Source: Agroathelia rolfsii
Lineage: Eukaryota; Basidiomycota; Agaricomycetes; Amylocorticiales; Amylocorticiaceae
DNA: 64,000 bases
NCBI GenBank assembly: GCA_018343915.1
Contig: JABRWF010000002.1
Location: 2,418,001 to 2,482,000 of the forward strand
Direction of reading: 5' to 3'
A program made the translations under genes and the position numbers. Of the stretch, positions 46,911 to 57,718 are shown in pieces. Below the pieces are notes generated by a model, which worked only from the letters and a program-made list of their open reading frames with translations, had not been told where the DNA came from and ran no database searches. The stretch's first letter is position 1. Each line of letters opens with the position of its first letter.

Positions 46911-49900
46911 ATGCCCAGGACCTCCAGCAACACTGCCAGTACCAAGCCCGCTCTACGAAGAAATCAAGTATTGCATAAACATTCCCCTACACCTCGCTGC
47001 AGCATTTGACGACTAGTATTCTAGGCATGCAGGACTTGCCGTAAACGCAAGTTGGTACGATTTCCTATTAGCTACTTTCCGATTCGAGGTCTTCATAAAG
47101 TCCCACAGAAATGTGATGCCGCTCGTCCCCACTGTAGTACTTGCGTCAAGTAATGTGTACTGCTCTCTATATCACTTTACCAGACTGATACATCTCGACA
47201 GGCAATGGCAGACGGTAATCAGTGTGCCAGCACCTGTTGGATATTCGTGAGTAATAAACACACAGGTTGCTGTGCACCAAGCTCGAGCTCCAACTCGAAG
47301 GAATCCATCTTTCCAGACATCCTGCCGAGCCACAATGCTCTTATGATCCCGTCGAAGGCCTAAGCCTTCTTGCAAACGCATCTGATCCATATGCAAAAAT
47401 TCGAGCTTTGGAGGAGGAAGTTGGTACGTCCCCAGAATCTCTATTTGGGTTTATCATGGTAATAATCCGAATTTTATTCAGCACAACTCAAGACCAGGTT
47501 GTATGAGCAGCAACTCTCGGGCTATACCTCATCATCACCTGTTAGGGAGCGAGACTCGTCTGTACATCCCAATGGCGGGTCAGCATTCCCTGGAGCTGCC
47601 AGTTCCCCTGCAACCCATTCTTCTCCAGAGTCAACAAGCAACGCATCAGCGCTGTCAATTGCATCGCGTCTACCATCGTTGGACACCGGTCATCTCGTGA
47701 ATGCATCTAGTCCTGAAGATAACCCACTTACGAGGCCGTCAACAAGTCGGAGTCCAGATACTTCTGTATCATCATTTGGTCCAAACATGAATGACCCTAT
47801 CATGGAGTTGTTACTCTCTGGGTGGAATTCGGATCTCCCGGATCCACCAATTCTAACACACTACGTCGAAACATTCTTTCGCTGCGATCCTTGTGGTTCA
47901 CGAATCCTACATCAGCCATCCCTCATGCAATCATTGCTTTTATCTCCGCGTGACGAGCGGTTTCCGCACTCAGCACTCTTACATGCTATTGTACGTCTCA
48001 TGAGACGGTCTTTTCGGTTTTGCTGTGTCAGCATCTGATGTGTAGCACATGAACAGTGTGCCTCTGCTTCTAGATGGATATCTCAGGATGCTATCACGTT
48101 GCCAGATGGTACACGACGTGACACCTTTGCAGAATTTCATGCCAGCAAAGTTCGTTCGTACGTCGACAAAACAATGGCGACTGGACAAGATATTTTTGAA
48201 GTACTACAAGCTTGGTCCGCCAGTTCTTCTCTTGCAAAAAAAAAGAAAAAGAGCTGATAGGTCTGTGAATTTAGTAATATTTTGTGCTGGTACTTTTATC
48301 AGGAGTCACGATGGGTGGAAGTATGGATTTTTGCGGGATTTCAAACTCGGGTTGCTGTACCCCTGAGGTTAAATTATCCTGGTACATTCTCTTTACATGG
48401 GCATAATTCACCAGGGGCCTATTTGGCCCCGCCGCAAGATGCACATGATCTCGAGCTACGCAGAAGGATGTGGTGGATGTCCATCGTGTTCGACCGGACC
48501 GCATCAATTGGTGGTTGGCTCCATAGTATTGATGAACGAGATTTGGCGACAGAGTTACCACTTACAAAACAAGGTGCGTGATTCTACAGGCTTTTTTTCG
48601 GTGTTGTGATGGACTCATCTTATTGGATGGAATATCATCATCACCTATAGACTTCTACTCTGGAGTAAGCATTCTGTTATGATGTGCCCATTAGCCACAG
48701 ACTGATTTTTGTCTTTGATGTAATAGAATCCGGTGCCTAGCAGCTCGCAAGACCTTAGTTCCATTACGCACTACACCGAGCACCCAGCGAGATACACTGA
48801 CTCATTTATATTGCTTATCAAAGCCGTTATGTTGTTCGGTAAAGTTACGGACTATAATGTACGAGGCAGCCTCCGTGCGGCCGCGCCTCCGAGCACGAGC
48901 CAAAACCCCTTCTATCTTGATGGGTTTGAGCCTCTGGATAAACTGGTCAGCCATGACTTTTTGGCTAGTATACCACATGGATATAAAACGAACCAAGGGG
49001 TAGGCACTGATAATATGCTTGATACTGATTTGTGCGTATCCTTCCATCTGACTATATGCATTACTAATGATCCCCTAGGTACATGGTTCACATCTTACCT
49101 CACGGGTAAGAGCAAGTAGCTTGCTGTCAGACCCATAACTTACAAATATACAGTGCTACCATCACTCTACATAACCCATACCTCAATTTCTTCGATCCGA
49201 ATAACGTTTCGAGTACCCGGTGCTATGATTCGGCTAAGGCCATCCTTAATGCCTATTATACGCTCTCCCGTGTCTCTTTGGACACTACCCGTCTCCATCC
49301 TCTAGTAGTCGTGCGTCCACTTGCTTTGTGTTTGTGAAAAATATAGAACTCATATGATTTCTAGATTTGCTGGTACTTGGCTGCTGTAGTTGAAGTGCAG
49401 TTGTGCAAGTATTACATTGAAACTGGGAACGCTCAAAGGGAACAGGAGTGCTGGGCGGAGGTAAGTTAATATTTACACGACCTTTTTTTTTTTTTTTTTT
49501 TTTTTGAAAATAACTGTATCTTCTAAAGATCAATGAGCTTCGCACCGCTATGTTGACATACGGATCCAGATCTCCCATCGGTAGTGAGTGCATTCTGAAT
49601 ACCTAATTTGAGATGAAACACTCAAGCAAATGCATCTAGCTCGACAAGAACGTCTTCTGCAAGGACTTATGAAAGAAATTGTAGAGCTCACTAATCAGGT
49701 TCGTAACACAGATGTTGCCTCGACTGGACCATTTTGCCTGATGTACAATATCTGTTTACTTTTATAGAAGAGACCAATGGATGTTGGAATCCGCCTCTAT
49801 CCTTTTTCCCACGCTACTTTATTCGAGGGAAGAGAGGATCCGACTCAAGTCAATCCAGGAGAAGAACTTGTACCACAAGCTCCTCTCCCGGGTATCGCAT

Positions 49901-50100
49901 CTTTCCTAGTCCCTGAGCAACCTGATATTCCACCACCACCACCTCCGCCAACGCACATTGTCATGCCGACACATAATGATACACAGCTGGCTTCTGAATA
50001 TCAGCTTCACTCCACCCATCCATCAGAATGGGGCATAGGACCGGATGGGCATATTATGTCCTTACCTCACCATACCCAAGGCATCTATCCAGCTTCTTAG
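46911..50100 (+). CDS. Zn2Cys6 transcription factor B (about 763 aa, 16 exons)
   Basis: Exons: 46911-46967, 47025-47054, 47109-47149, 47202-47246, 47317-47423, 47482-47990, 48057-48214, 48275-48573, 48651-48664, 48727-49031, 49079-49105, 49154-49310, 49365-49460, 49529-49583, 49640-49698, 49768-50100. The zinc cluster is residues 21-65 (ACRTCRKRKLKCDAARPHCS, then a 23-residue loop to the sixth Cys in EPQCSYDPVEG). A coiled coil follows (IRALEEEVAQLKTRLYEQQL), then the fungal factor body (HSALLHAICASASRW, WYFYQESRWVEVWIFAGFQT, RRRMWWMSIVFDRTASIGGW). It shares the RRNQ-AC start, the intron after KRKL and the body layout with regulator A. The exon 14 donor could instead be at 49581. Exon 9 is 14 bases. 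Intron 13 holds a 23-T tract. DNA target unknown. Confidence 0.87.
49483..49505 (+). repeat. Poly-T tract (23 T) in an intron
   Basis: Twenty-three consecutive T inside intron 13 of regulator B, just upstream of its acceptor, where it may act as an extended polypyrimidine tract. Length is prone to sequencing error. Confidence 0.9.
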
Positions 50101-50506
50101 TGCCTTCCTCCGGAACGATTTCTTTAGTTGTTTGCGTTTCGTCATTTTGCGCATTGGTGTGTTTTGTTTGGCACCCTTTTGTTCTTTTTGTGTATACGAC
50201 GGTGTGGACCTGGACATGGAGGTCCTCCTTACGGAGCCAACCTAGCCAGTGTATCCCCCTATTGAACTATTCAAAGGAGACATACTGTCGAATACATCAT
50301 ATATCTCTCTTCCTTTTTTTTAAAACTCGTAGTCAGGGACGTTTTATGGTGCTTTTTTGTTTGCGCTCCTTTCATGATTGTATCTATAGAGTTGCTGAGT
50401 TGTGTATATGCGCATCACTTTTTTTTTTTTTAACGTTTAGTTATGTCACATTACGAAAAATATGTATATGTATATGTTTGAACGATTGCATTCGGGCTTC
50501 AGGGGC
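50101..50506 (+). other. Convergent 3' regions, regulator B and membrane protein
   Basis: 406 bases between two facing stop codons, T-rich with repeated T runs (50308-50320, 50419-50432). It probably holds both 3' UTRs and shared termination signals. Confidence 0.55.
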
Positions 50507-51549
50507 TCAAGACCAAGTTTCACGTGAGGCTTGATCTGATTGACCTCTGCGCCGTTCCGCTTCGAGAAGGGCGTCAAATTGCTCTTGAGCAATGGCCTTT
50601 TCATCTTTCGGAGATGGGGCCGGATGCGCTGCCTGATCGAGCTCGCCCTGGACGCGGACCCGTTCATGTCCCTGGCGAAGAGCATCCCAAGAAGACTCTT
50701 TGCCTTGTGCACGCGCGTTGGCGGCACGAATCGCGTCCCAGGTACCGCCTTTGGTAGTAATTGCTGGCTTCGGAATCTCGGCTGGCTTGCTAATAGGTTC
50801 TGTAAGGAGGTAAGTCGGTCTAGCTTCTGATCATTGAGTAGAAAAAACAAACTACCAGATGGGGTTGTCGGAGTTGACATCATCACACGTTCTGGTTGGG
50901 TGGGTAAAGATGAAGCGTTATTGCTGTCAGGGATAGTCCAGTCGGTCGAGACCGCAGAATCTGGGTTCTGAGAGGAAGGCGAAGAGGACGAGGGAAAAGA
51001 TCGAGCCGTATTCTCCTGCTGCTCACGAGCTGACCGGATAAGGACGTTCCTGACAGCAGTCGAAGCGCCTTTTGGGTCGTCCAAGTCAACGAAAAATGAC
51101 CACTGCCTACGGATTCCAGATGCGAAGGCACCAAACGGAGCTGCAAGCATGGCACATGTCATAGGAATCCATATCATGCGCTGGAAAGACCATCGTGGAC
51201 GAGCGTACAGACGACCGTATGCAGCAGGGATAGCACCAGCTATGAAGCCATATGCAAGCTATACAAGTAGATGAGGATGAGTTTCTAGAAGATGTTCAAG
51301 GGTTATTGCTCTTGCATACGGAGGTGTTTCTGTCTAAGCCGGTGCGGTTGAATATGCCGGGTAGACTTCGGACTGCTGTATCGTAGTCATGCTGGGATAT
51401 ATTCCCATTCTCAAGCTCAGGTCTATAAGAGGTTTTTTCAGTTTTATTATTTATTTTGACGCCAAATTGTACACCGCACCTCACCTCAGCAGTTCTGCCG
51501 TGGTGGCCTGGTCCTTGAAGACGTTAATGCTGGCTATGATGGTGGGCAT
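50507..51549 (-). CDS. Small predicted membrane protein of unknown function (287 aa)
   Basis: Four exons: 51549-51485, 51422-51320, 51258-50856, 50799-50507. Two hydrophobic segments (LAYGFIAGAIPAAYGRLYA and MIWIPMTCAMLAAPFGAFAS, about residues 57-105) flank a basic RPRWSFQR turn, suggesting a membrane hairpin. The rest is polar, with a Ser/Pro-rich middle and a charged C-terminal helix (WDAIRAANARAQ, WDALRQGHERVR, AIAQEQFDALLEAERRR). I do not recognise the family. The repeated WDAIR/WDALR segments and Gln/Arg content suggest an amphipathic helix. OCIA-like or other mitochondrial membrane proteins are possible but unsupported. Phases agree and the frame ends at TGA. It is divergent from the RhoGEF gene with 212 bases between starts. 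Confidence 0.72.
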
Positions 51550-51761
51550 TGCTCAAGACTCGTAATGGACTATGACGCAGTGCGCCGAGGAAACATCACT
51601 GACATTGTCGGGCCGCTGCACGTGCGCGCTTGAACTCGACGCCCAGACAGCCCTCGACTTGGAGTAATGAACACTTGAAGGTCTCTGCCCCTCTTGCTCA
51701 CCATCCTGCTGCTGCTTACCCCTCAGTCTGTCCTTAACCCAGATACTACATACCTACAATA

Positions 51762-54700
51762 ATGAGCTCGGCGTACGACCCTTATAGACAGCTCCCTGGC
51801 CGTCCAGGCATGGACACCAAGCTACCAGCACCCCCTCCAGGTGCTGGCTTTCATGCACCCCTTCCACCACCCAAGTTTTCAGACTCTGGATACCCCCAAT
51901 ATGAACCTGAGTACAGCGCACCAAGGCAGCCCCCAGCATCCTTGCAACTAGAGCCTCCTCAAGACTCATTCGGGAATGGTATGCTGAAAAGGTACCCGGT
52001 GCGCCTTACTGCCGTTGACAACTTTTGGCCTAGTGATGCACATGCCGATCACACCCACGACACTGGTTGTACCTTCTCCTACTACGGAGAGCAAGCCCAA
52101 AAAGTCTAATCCTCTCGTCGATCTCATCGAAACGGAAAAGCAATATGTCGACCAACTGATCGGGATTATTAGGGTCTGTCTTAGAATGATACAATAAGCA
52201 ACACACTCTAATCTGCCTGAAATAGAAAGTAGCTGCTGCATGGTCGCGTAGCAATCTTCCCCCACCACAGCTCGATGGCATATTTCGAACCATAGAGGCG
52301 ATTTATAGATCAAACAAGGGTCTCCTGAATGTGAGCGAACCATTCGATCCAATGTGCCTATTTCTTCTCAGCTCAACACATCCCTCATAGAAACTAAAAG
52401 AGATCGGCATGAATCCTTCAAATCCAAAGGCCCTTGGTGACCTGCTCATGAGATGGGTACGTCTTTATCCGTATTTTTTTGTATTTTATTTTAACTTGTG
52501 TAACATAGGTTGATGATTTAGACACACCATATACCGCCTATGCTCAAAAATATCTAGCGGGTTTTGATGCATGGGGGCCTGTTCGAAACAATGGGCGATT
52601 GCCAGGCGCTATGGTCACCTTTGCGGCCTCCTGTCCACCACCTCCAGGAGTCAATATTTGGACTCTTGATGCATTATTCCTCTTACCGAAGCAGCGTTTG
52701 CAATACTATCGCAAGCTTTACAACCGATTGCTTAAAAGTACGGCTCCTGGGCGCAGCGACCATCGGTTATTAGTAGGGGCCCTGGACAAGCTGGATACGT
52801 TGCTATACACTCTTGATGATCGCGCCAACCTGTTCGTAAGTGATATGGACAATACCCAGAATGGGCAGTCTCGTGCTCCAGCCCATGCGGAAGGTCAAGC
52901 CATCGTGGACACGAGACCACCACCTAGAGCACCTAAGAATACCGAATACCCTCCTACTCAAGAGCATGAAAACACTCCAGTAGCACCTTCCCCAGCGGCC
53001 AGTGCTTCAAGCGGGTGGGTGTCTTTGTATGTTGCATCCGATATCACCTTTAAAATTAGAATGGTAACTTTATAGAAATAGATCATCACCTGATATTGCA
53101 AATACATCAGTGACGCACGGTTCGACACCGTTCCCCCTCATACCCGTCACGGAACTAGAGCATATGCTTTCTGCTGAACAAACTTTGGACATATTCACTA
53201 TGACTCCCAAGGTAAAGACGTCCTGTACATATAGTTCTTGCACATACTGATGGAATTCGGGTTTAGATGGTCCGACTGCAGATGTCTCCTCCGACTCTCA
53301 TCTTCAAACGTGAAGTGCGTTTATCTGGTGACGTCGTGATACGGTTCATACCTCGTGCTACTGGGACAGAAGTTCTGCATCGATTGGGTCACATTTTTCT
53401 GTTATCCGACCTTTTCCTGATCTGTGAATGGATGACACCACAAGAAAAGGCTGCATTTGGACCTTCAGGGCCCGAGTTGTGGTTAAGGTATCCACCGCTG
53501 TCCGGAAAAGTGTTACGGCTGGGTGAGACTCCTGGGCGTGGTAAGTGATTCTCTGCCATGAAGAACAAAAGCCTGCATGACTAAACAGGATGGCAAGTAG
53601 ACAGTGCATTTGAGGTTTCTATTATGCGAAAAGAAACTTTGATCATTGAATGCAGCTCTCCACAAGCTCGCGTTGCAATGATGGCTGAATTCCAGGAATG
53701 TATAAACTTTGCCACATCTTGTACGTGTTTTCTGATCATTATTATTGAGTTTCATGATTGAAAGATTTTTCTCTAGTACCTCCTCCTTCCAAGGAAGCGC
53801 CACCACCCGTCCCCAGCCTACCAAGCATGACCCAGTCGTCTTCCGCGCCTGCTGTGACGAGTCCTCCGCCCCTATCACCGCCCAGACCACCCAAAGAGAC
53901 GATGCCTTCCCAATCTCCTTTATCAAAGATGCAAGGTGATCTTCAGCGGGATATGGACAACATGACTCTTTCTCCTGACGACGATGCCCATTTGCCACCG
54001 GCGCCCCCAACCGCAAATGACAACATCTTACCATCTAACCCTCCACCGAATCATCCACCCTCATTCAGATCCGGCCCACCTGGTCATCCTGTTTCAAATG
54101 GCCCTCCATATCGTCAGAACAGTCTTGCACCGCAAGACACCTTTGGTCAACAGCCAATTGGGCCTGGTCAATTCATCCCCCCTCCTCGAACTGCCAGTGC
54201 TGGACCACCTTCGCTAGGGCCTGGTCAATTCATTCCACCCGAAAGAACACAGAGTGCAGGACCAGGTCCAAGGCCACCCAGGCCCGTGCGCAACCCCACT
54301 CTAGAGTCTATGAACTCTCAGCCGCAGCCACCACCAATGAACATGCGACCAGGGATGCCGAGCGGCATGGCCCCTCATCCTGGCGCACCATCCCCTGTTG
54401 GTTCTGGTAATGGCGGTTTCGCTGGTCCTCCAATGATGAACAATCAGCCCTCGCCTTATCAGCCACCCAATCCTGGATTCTACCCAAATAGACAACAGAC
54501 GGCTTCGCCTGGTGCCATGTCCGGTCCTCCTGCTATCGGACGGCCGCCATCGGATCCAGCATCGGCCGCCTCCTCCATGCGTGGACCACCTTCAATACGA
54601 TCGATGGCTTCTAGTGCGAGTGAAGGCGGCCGACCGCCATTCATGAATGGGCCCGGCTCTGGTCCTGGCACTCCAGCACAGAGCCGGTTCCCACCAGGTG

Positions 54701-55209
54701 CTAGCCTCGGTGCTGGCCCCGGTGGTGCTGGTCCGTTGCACGCTCCACAACCGCGTGCGATCCTGCCCTCAATGCAGGTCATGACGCGTGACCCTTCGAT
54801 ACCGCCCACATTTGCAGAACCCAGTCCACCCGGCTCTCCTATTGAAGAGACACCGCAGCCCACGGGGCCGGTAACGAATAAGATCAGTGCAGAGATGAAA
54901 TGCAAGGTTTTCCTAAAGCAGCACCATGCGCAGTGGAAGAATCTGGGCTCGGCGAAACTCAAACTGTATCAGCAGGAGCCGACAAATATTAAACAGCTCG
55001 TTGTCGAGGCGAACAGCAGCAAGAGTAGCCCCCTTATCTCTACTATTATCCTTACCGATGGCGTCGAGCGTGTGGGCAAGACTGGTGTCGCGGTTGAGTT
55101 GAGTGATCAGGGCGCACGGACGGGCATTGTTTATATGCTTCAACTGAAAAATGAGGCGACGGCTGGGGAATTGTTTGACAGTCTCCTGGCGGGTTCCGAT
55201 AGGGCTTGA
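51762..55209 (+). CDS. DH-PH RhoGEF with proline-rich tail (1000 aa)
   Basis: Nine exons: 51762-51978, 52034-52173, 52226-52330, 52391-52456, 52509-53014, 53082-53211, 53267-53540, 53589-53720, 53777-55209. A DH domain spans about residues 99-270: NPLVDLIETEKQYVDQLIGI is the first conserved region and LPKQRLQYYRKLYNRLLKST the third. A PH domain follows at about 395-522 (VRLSGDVVIRFIPR, LGHIFLLSDLFLICEW, GWQVDSAFEVSI). Next comes a Pro/Gly-rich disordered stretch (524-895) with SH3-type PxxP motifs. A conserved C-terminal segment (about 898-1000) contains VFLKQHHAQWKNLGSAKLKL and ELFDSLLAG and looks like a second PH-like domain. DH-PH proteins load Rho GTPases with GTP at the cell cortex. Rac1, encoded at 27.5 kb, is a possible but unproven partner. 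Confidence 0.88.
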
Positions 55210-55526
55210 TCCGTGTAGGAAACTCCCCTTTTTCCCCCTTTTTTCATATATACAATACAGACAATATTTTATTGGGACAGCAGTATCAAGTATTTTGTTT
55301 TCGGGATTCAGATATAGCGTTTTCTTTTGTTCTTTTACATTACTAAATATTTGTGCCCTCATGTTACAATTTTCACTAGGTATAATCATTTGGTTTTCAC
55401 TCTCAGATCATACTTTTTACAAGAACAATCACACTCTCATGGAACTACTATAACAATTTTTATTAGGGTAAACTGGTAATATGAACAATTGGCTGTTATT
55501 TATCTAGATTTGTTCGTGCTAAGCCT
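55210..55526 (+). other. Convergent 3' regions, RhoGEF and NGL2-like gene
   Basis: 317 T/A-rich bases between two facing stop codons. No gene or repeat is visible. Probably both 3' UTRs. Confidence 0.55.
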
Positions 55527-57453
55527 CTACTGAGCATGTGGTGTCCTATCGGACCATGTAATTTCTGCACATAATGAAACATGGTCGCTGCCACAGACGT
55601 CCTTCATCGGTATCCCAGGCTGCAGCTTGTGAGTCATTGGAGGCTGGGAATATCCCACGATCGTGGCTTCTTTGTCGTGCGGGTCGAGTATGAAAATATA
55701 ATCTAGCATGAAAAAAGTTTTTGTGAAGTAATCAGAAAGTAGGACGTCAGCATCATTATCATCAGCACGACAGAGAAACACCTCAGACCTAGTACTGTCT
55801 TCCAATAATGGGTATAACTCGTCCACTCTGGTTCGTACGCTCCAGGCTCTGTCTCCTTCAGTTGGAGTCGCTCGCCTGAGCGCACCACCTCAGGCTGGTT
55901 AGAGGACTGTTTGCACACTCGTTGGCCGAGATCGTAAGCGCTCCTGAGCGGCCTCCCAGGCTCAAGCGAGCTCATGAATAAGTTTCTCAGCTCTTGGTTG
56001 GATAGTAGTCCATCTTCAGGGAGGGGAGAACGTGCGTTCTTGATTACCCTATCTTCATCCTCCTCTTCCTCTTTTTGAGCGGTTGATTCCTCCCCACCTT
56101 CGTCCTCTTCTGCGTCTTTGGAGGCGGCATTCACTGGAACAGAAGGGTCAATGGAGACATGGACAACCCTAGAGTGGTCCAAATCCCGCTCTTGGGAAGG
56201 TGTAAAGGGGGCATTAGGCGAGGTGAAGAGCTTGTATGCTGCATCATTCGGTTGAAAATTGAAGTCTTGCGATGTCAGTAACAACATATCAGTTTCTTTC
56301 GAAGTCCTCCGTGAATCGGGGAAGGATTACGATTACCTCCACTCAGAACACATGGCCAATCGGGATGGTTAATTTCTTTCCTGAATCTAATGACTTCGCG
56401 AAGCATTATGCCCGCTTGCCTTGCAAAAAAAGCTCGTTGAGAGTCATAGCAACTTTTAGTGGCTCCAAAATACCTTGCTCTTTCGTATGTATATCTGTCA
56501 AATAATGAGGATTATACCAAAATGGAGAAACTGAGAAACTGACCTAGGATGCCAAAAGAGATGGGTTGTGGCTACGATAAACCCTTGGCCTTCATGACCA
56601 TTCCTTTGTAACGCCACGATGGAAGCAATATTCTTCGTCCTAAAGCTGGAGCCTCGGCGTCCGGTTTGACTGTCGCATGCCCGAACATCTTGTTCATCAT
56701 ACAGAATTCTCTCGGCATGAAGCTGGGTGTATGCGTCAGATTTATACGCAATCAGACAGCCGTGCTTCTTGTAAGGTCCAGCAGCATAAGTATGGGCATA
56801 GCCTGCCGTTTCGAGCATAGGAAGAAGCTGGACAATCGGTCAAGCATGAGGAAATAATTAAATTTTGTTCTGTGAAAGATGGACGACCTTCTCGAGTCTA
56901 TCGACTTCCTGTGGTTGTAATTAGACGTATCATTGACATCTGCCCAGATATTGATACGTAAAACTACTCACCTGCATGGTCATAATGTCGGCATTGTGCA
57001 AAAGGATTTCAGCATGGATCATGCCCTCTCTTTGTTGTGCCTTTAAACAATTGCTAGTCGGGAACAGCTCACGTCCTGCGAAGGTGATTGGCATGTTATA
57101 GACAAATCGCTCGGTGGATGACAGTGTAATCCAACCTACTGACTAGAGTCTGAGCTAAAAGCTATATACGGGGTGATTTGATTGGATGATGGGATAATAT
57201 CATAGATCGTAGACAATGTACTTACATTCCATGTCATGAACCGCACAGGGTTAGAATACGTGCAAGCATGAGAGCTTTGCAGAGATATCCATGGTCTCGA
57301 TAAAATCTTAACTTGCGGCGTGGAGGTGCTAGACGATGCCAGTGCTTTTTCTTCGGCTAGCTTCTGTTTCTTTGCCTTACGTTCTGCAGCTAGCGCTAGC
57401 TGTTCCGGAGTGGGAACGTATGGCTTCTTCTCCTTCGGCTTTTCTGAGGCCAT
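55527..57453 (-). CDS. NGL2/CCR4-type endonuclease-exonuclease-phosphatase (471 aa)
   Basis: Nine exons: 57453-57226, 57161-57140, 57075-56972, 56908-56888, 56827-56544, 56494-56474, 56419-56337, 56265-55789, 55702-55527. The EEP superfamily signature is complete: MTWNLLAQTL, the metal-binding Glu in MQEVDRLEKLL, GSSFRTKNIASIVAL, TTHLFWHP, LSGDFNFQPND and the C-terminal GSDHVSLCAEI. The charged N-terminus (EKKPYVPTPEQLALAAERKA) matches yeast Ngl2, which trims the 3' end of 5.8S rRNA. Related Ngl and Ccr4 proteins are deadenylases. An acidic insertion precedes the last catalytic motif. Three exons are 21-22 bases. The start chosen is the only ATG in the open N-terminal frame. An extension upstream would need a non-ATG codon or another exon. 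Confidence 0.85.
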
Positions 57454-57718
57454 GGCCAGCGTTGAAAATGGCCTGGATTGGCAGATGCGTATCAACCTTG
57501 GAAGCAACAGCTTGAAGCCAGCGGGAGAGTCAGTGATGAACAAGGGCCGCGATGATTGGCCCGTCGTCGGTGCTGCCTTTGCCTGCACACGGCTTGGGAG
57601 CCGAGACGCGTCACTAGCGTGTTAGGCGACGAGCAGCACTATTAGCTATCCTTCTTGTCCCCGGCGAGCACTCCCTCCTCTTTGCTTTCTTGCTTGCTGG
57701 TCGTGCGTGAGGTGCCGT

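Noticed and set aside
34340..50100. Secondary-metabolite gene cluster suggested by two Zn2Cys6 regulators near a shikimate-branch enzyme
   Set aside because: No polyketide synthase, NRPS, terpene synthase, P450 or other tailoring gene is present. PHA2, YTH1 and YjbQ are housekeeping genes.
27483..55209. Functional cluster of Rac1 and RhoGEF
   Set aside because: The two are about 23 kb apart with unrelated genes between, so proximity alone does not indicate a cluster.
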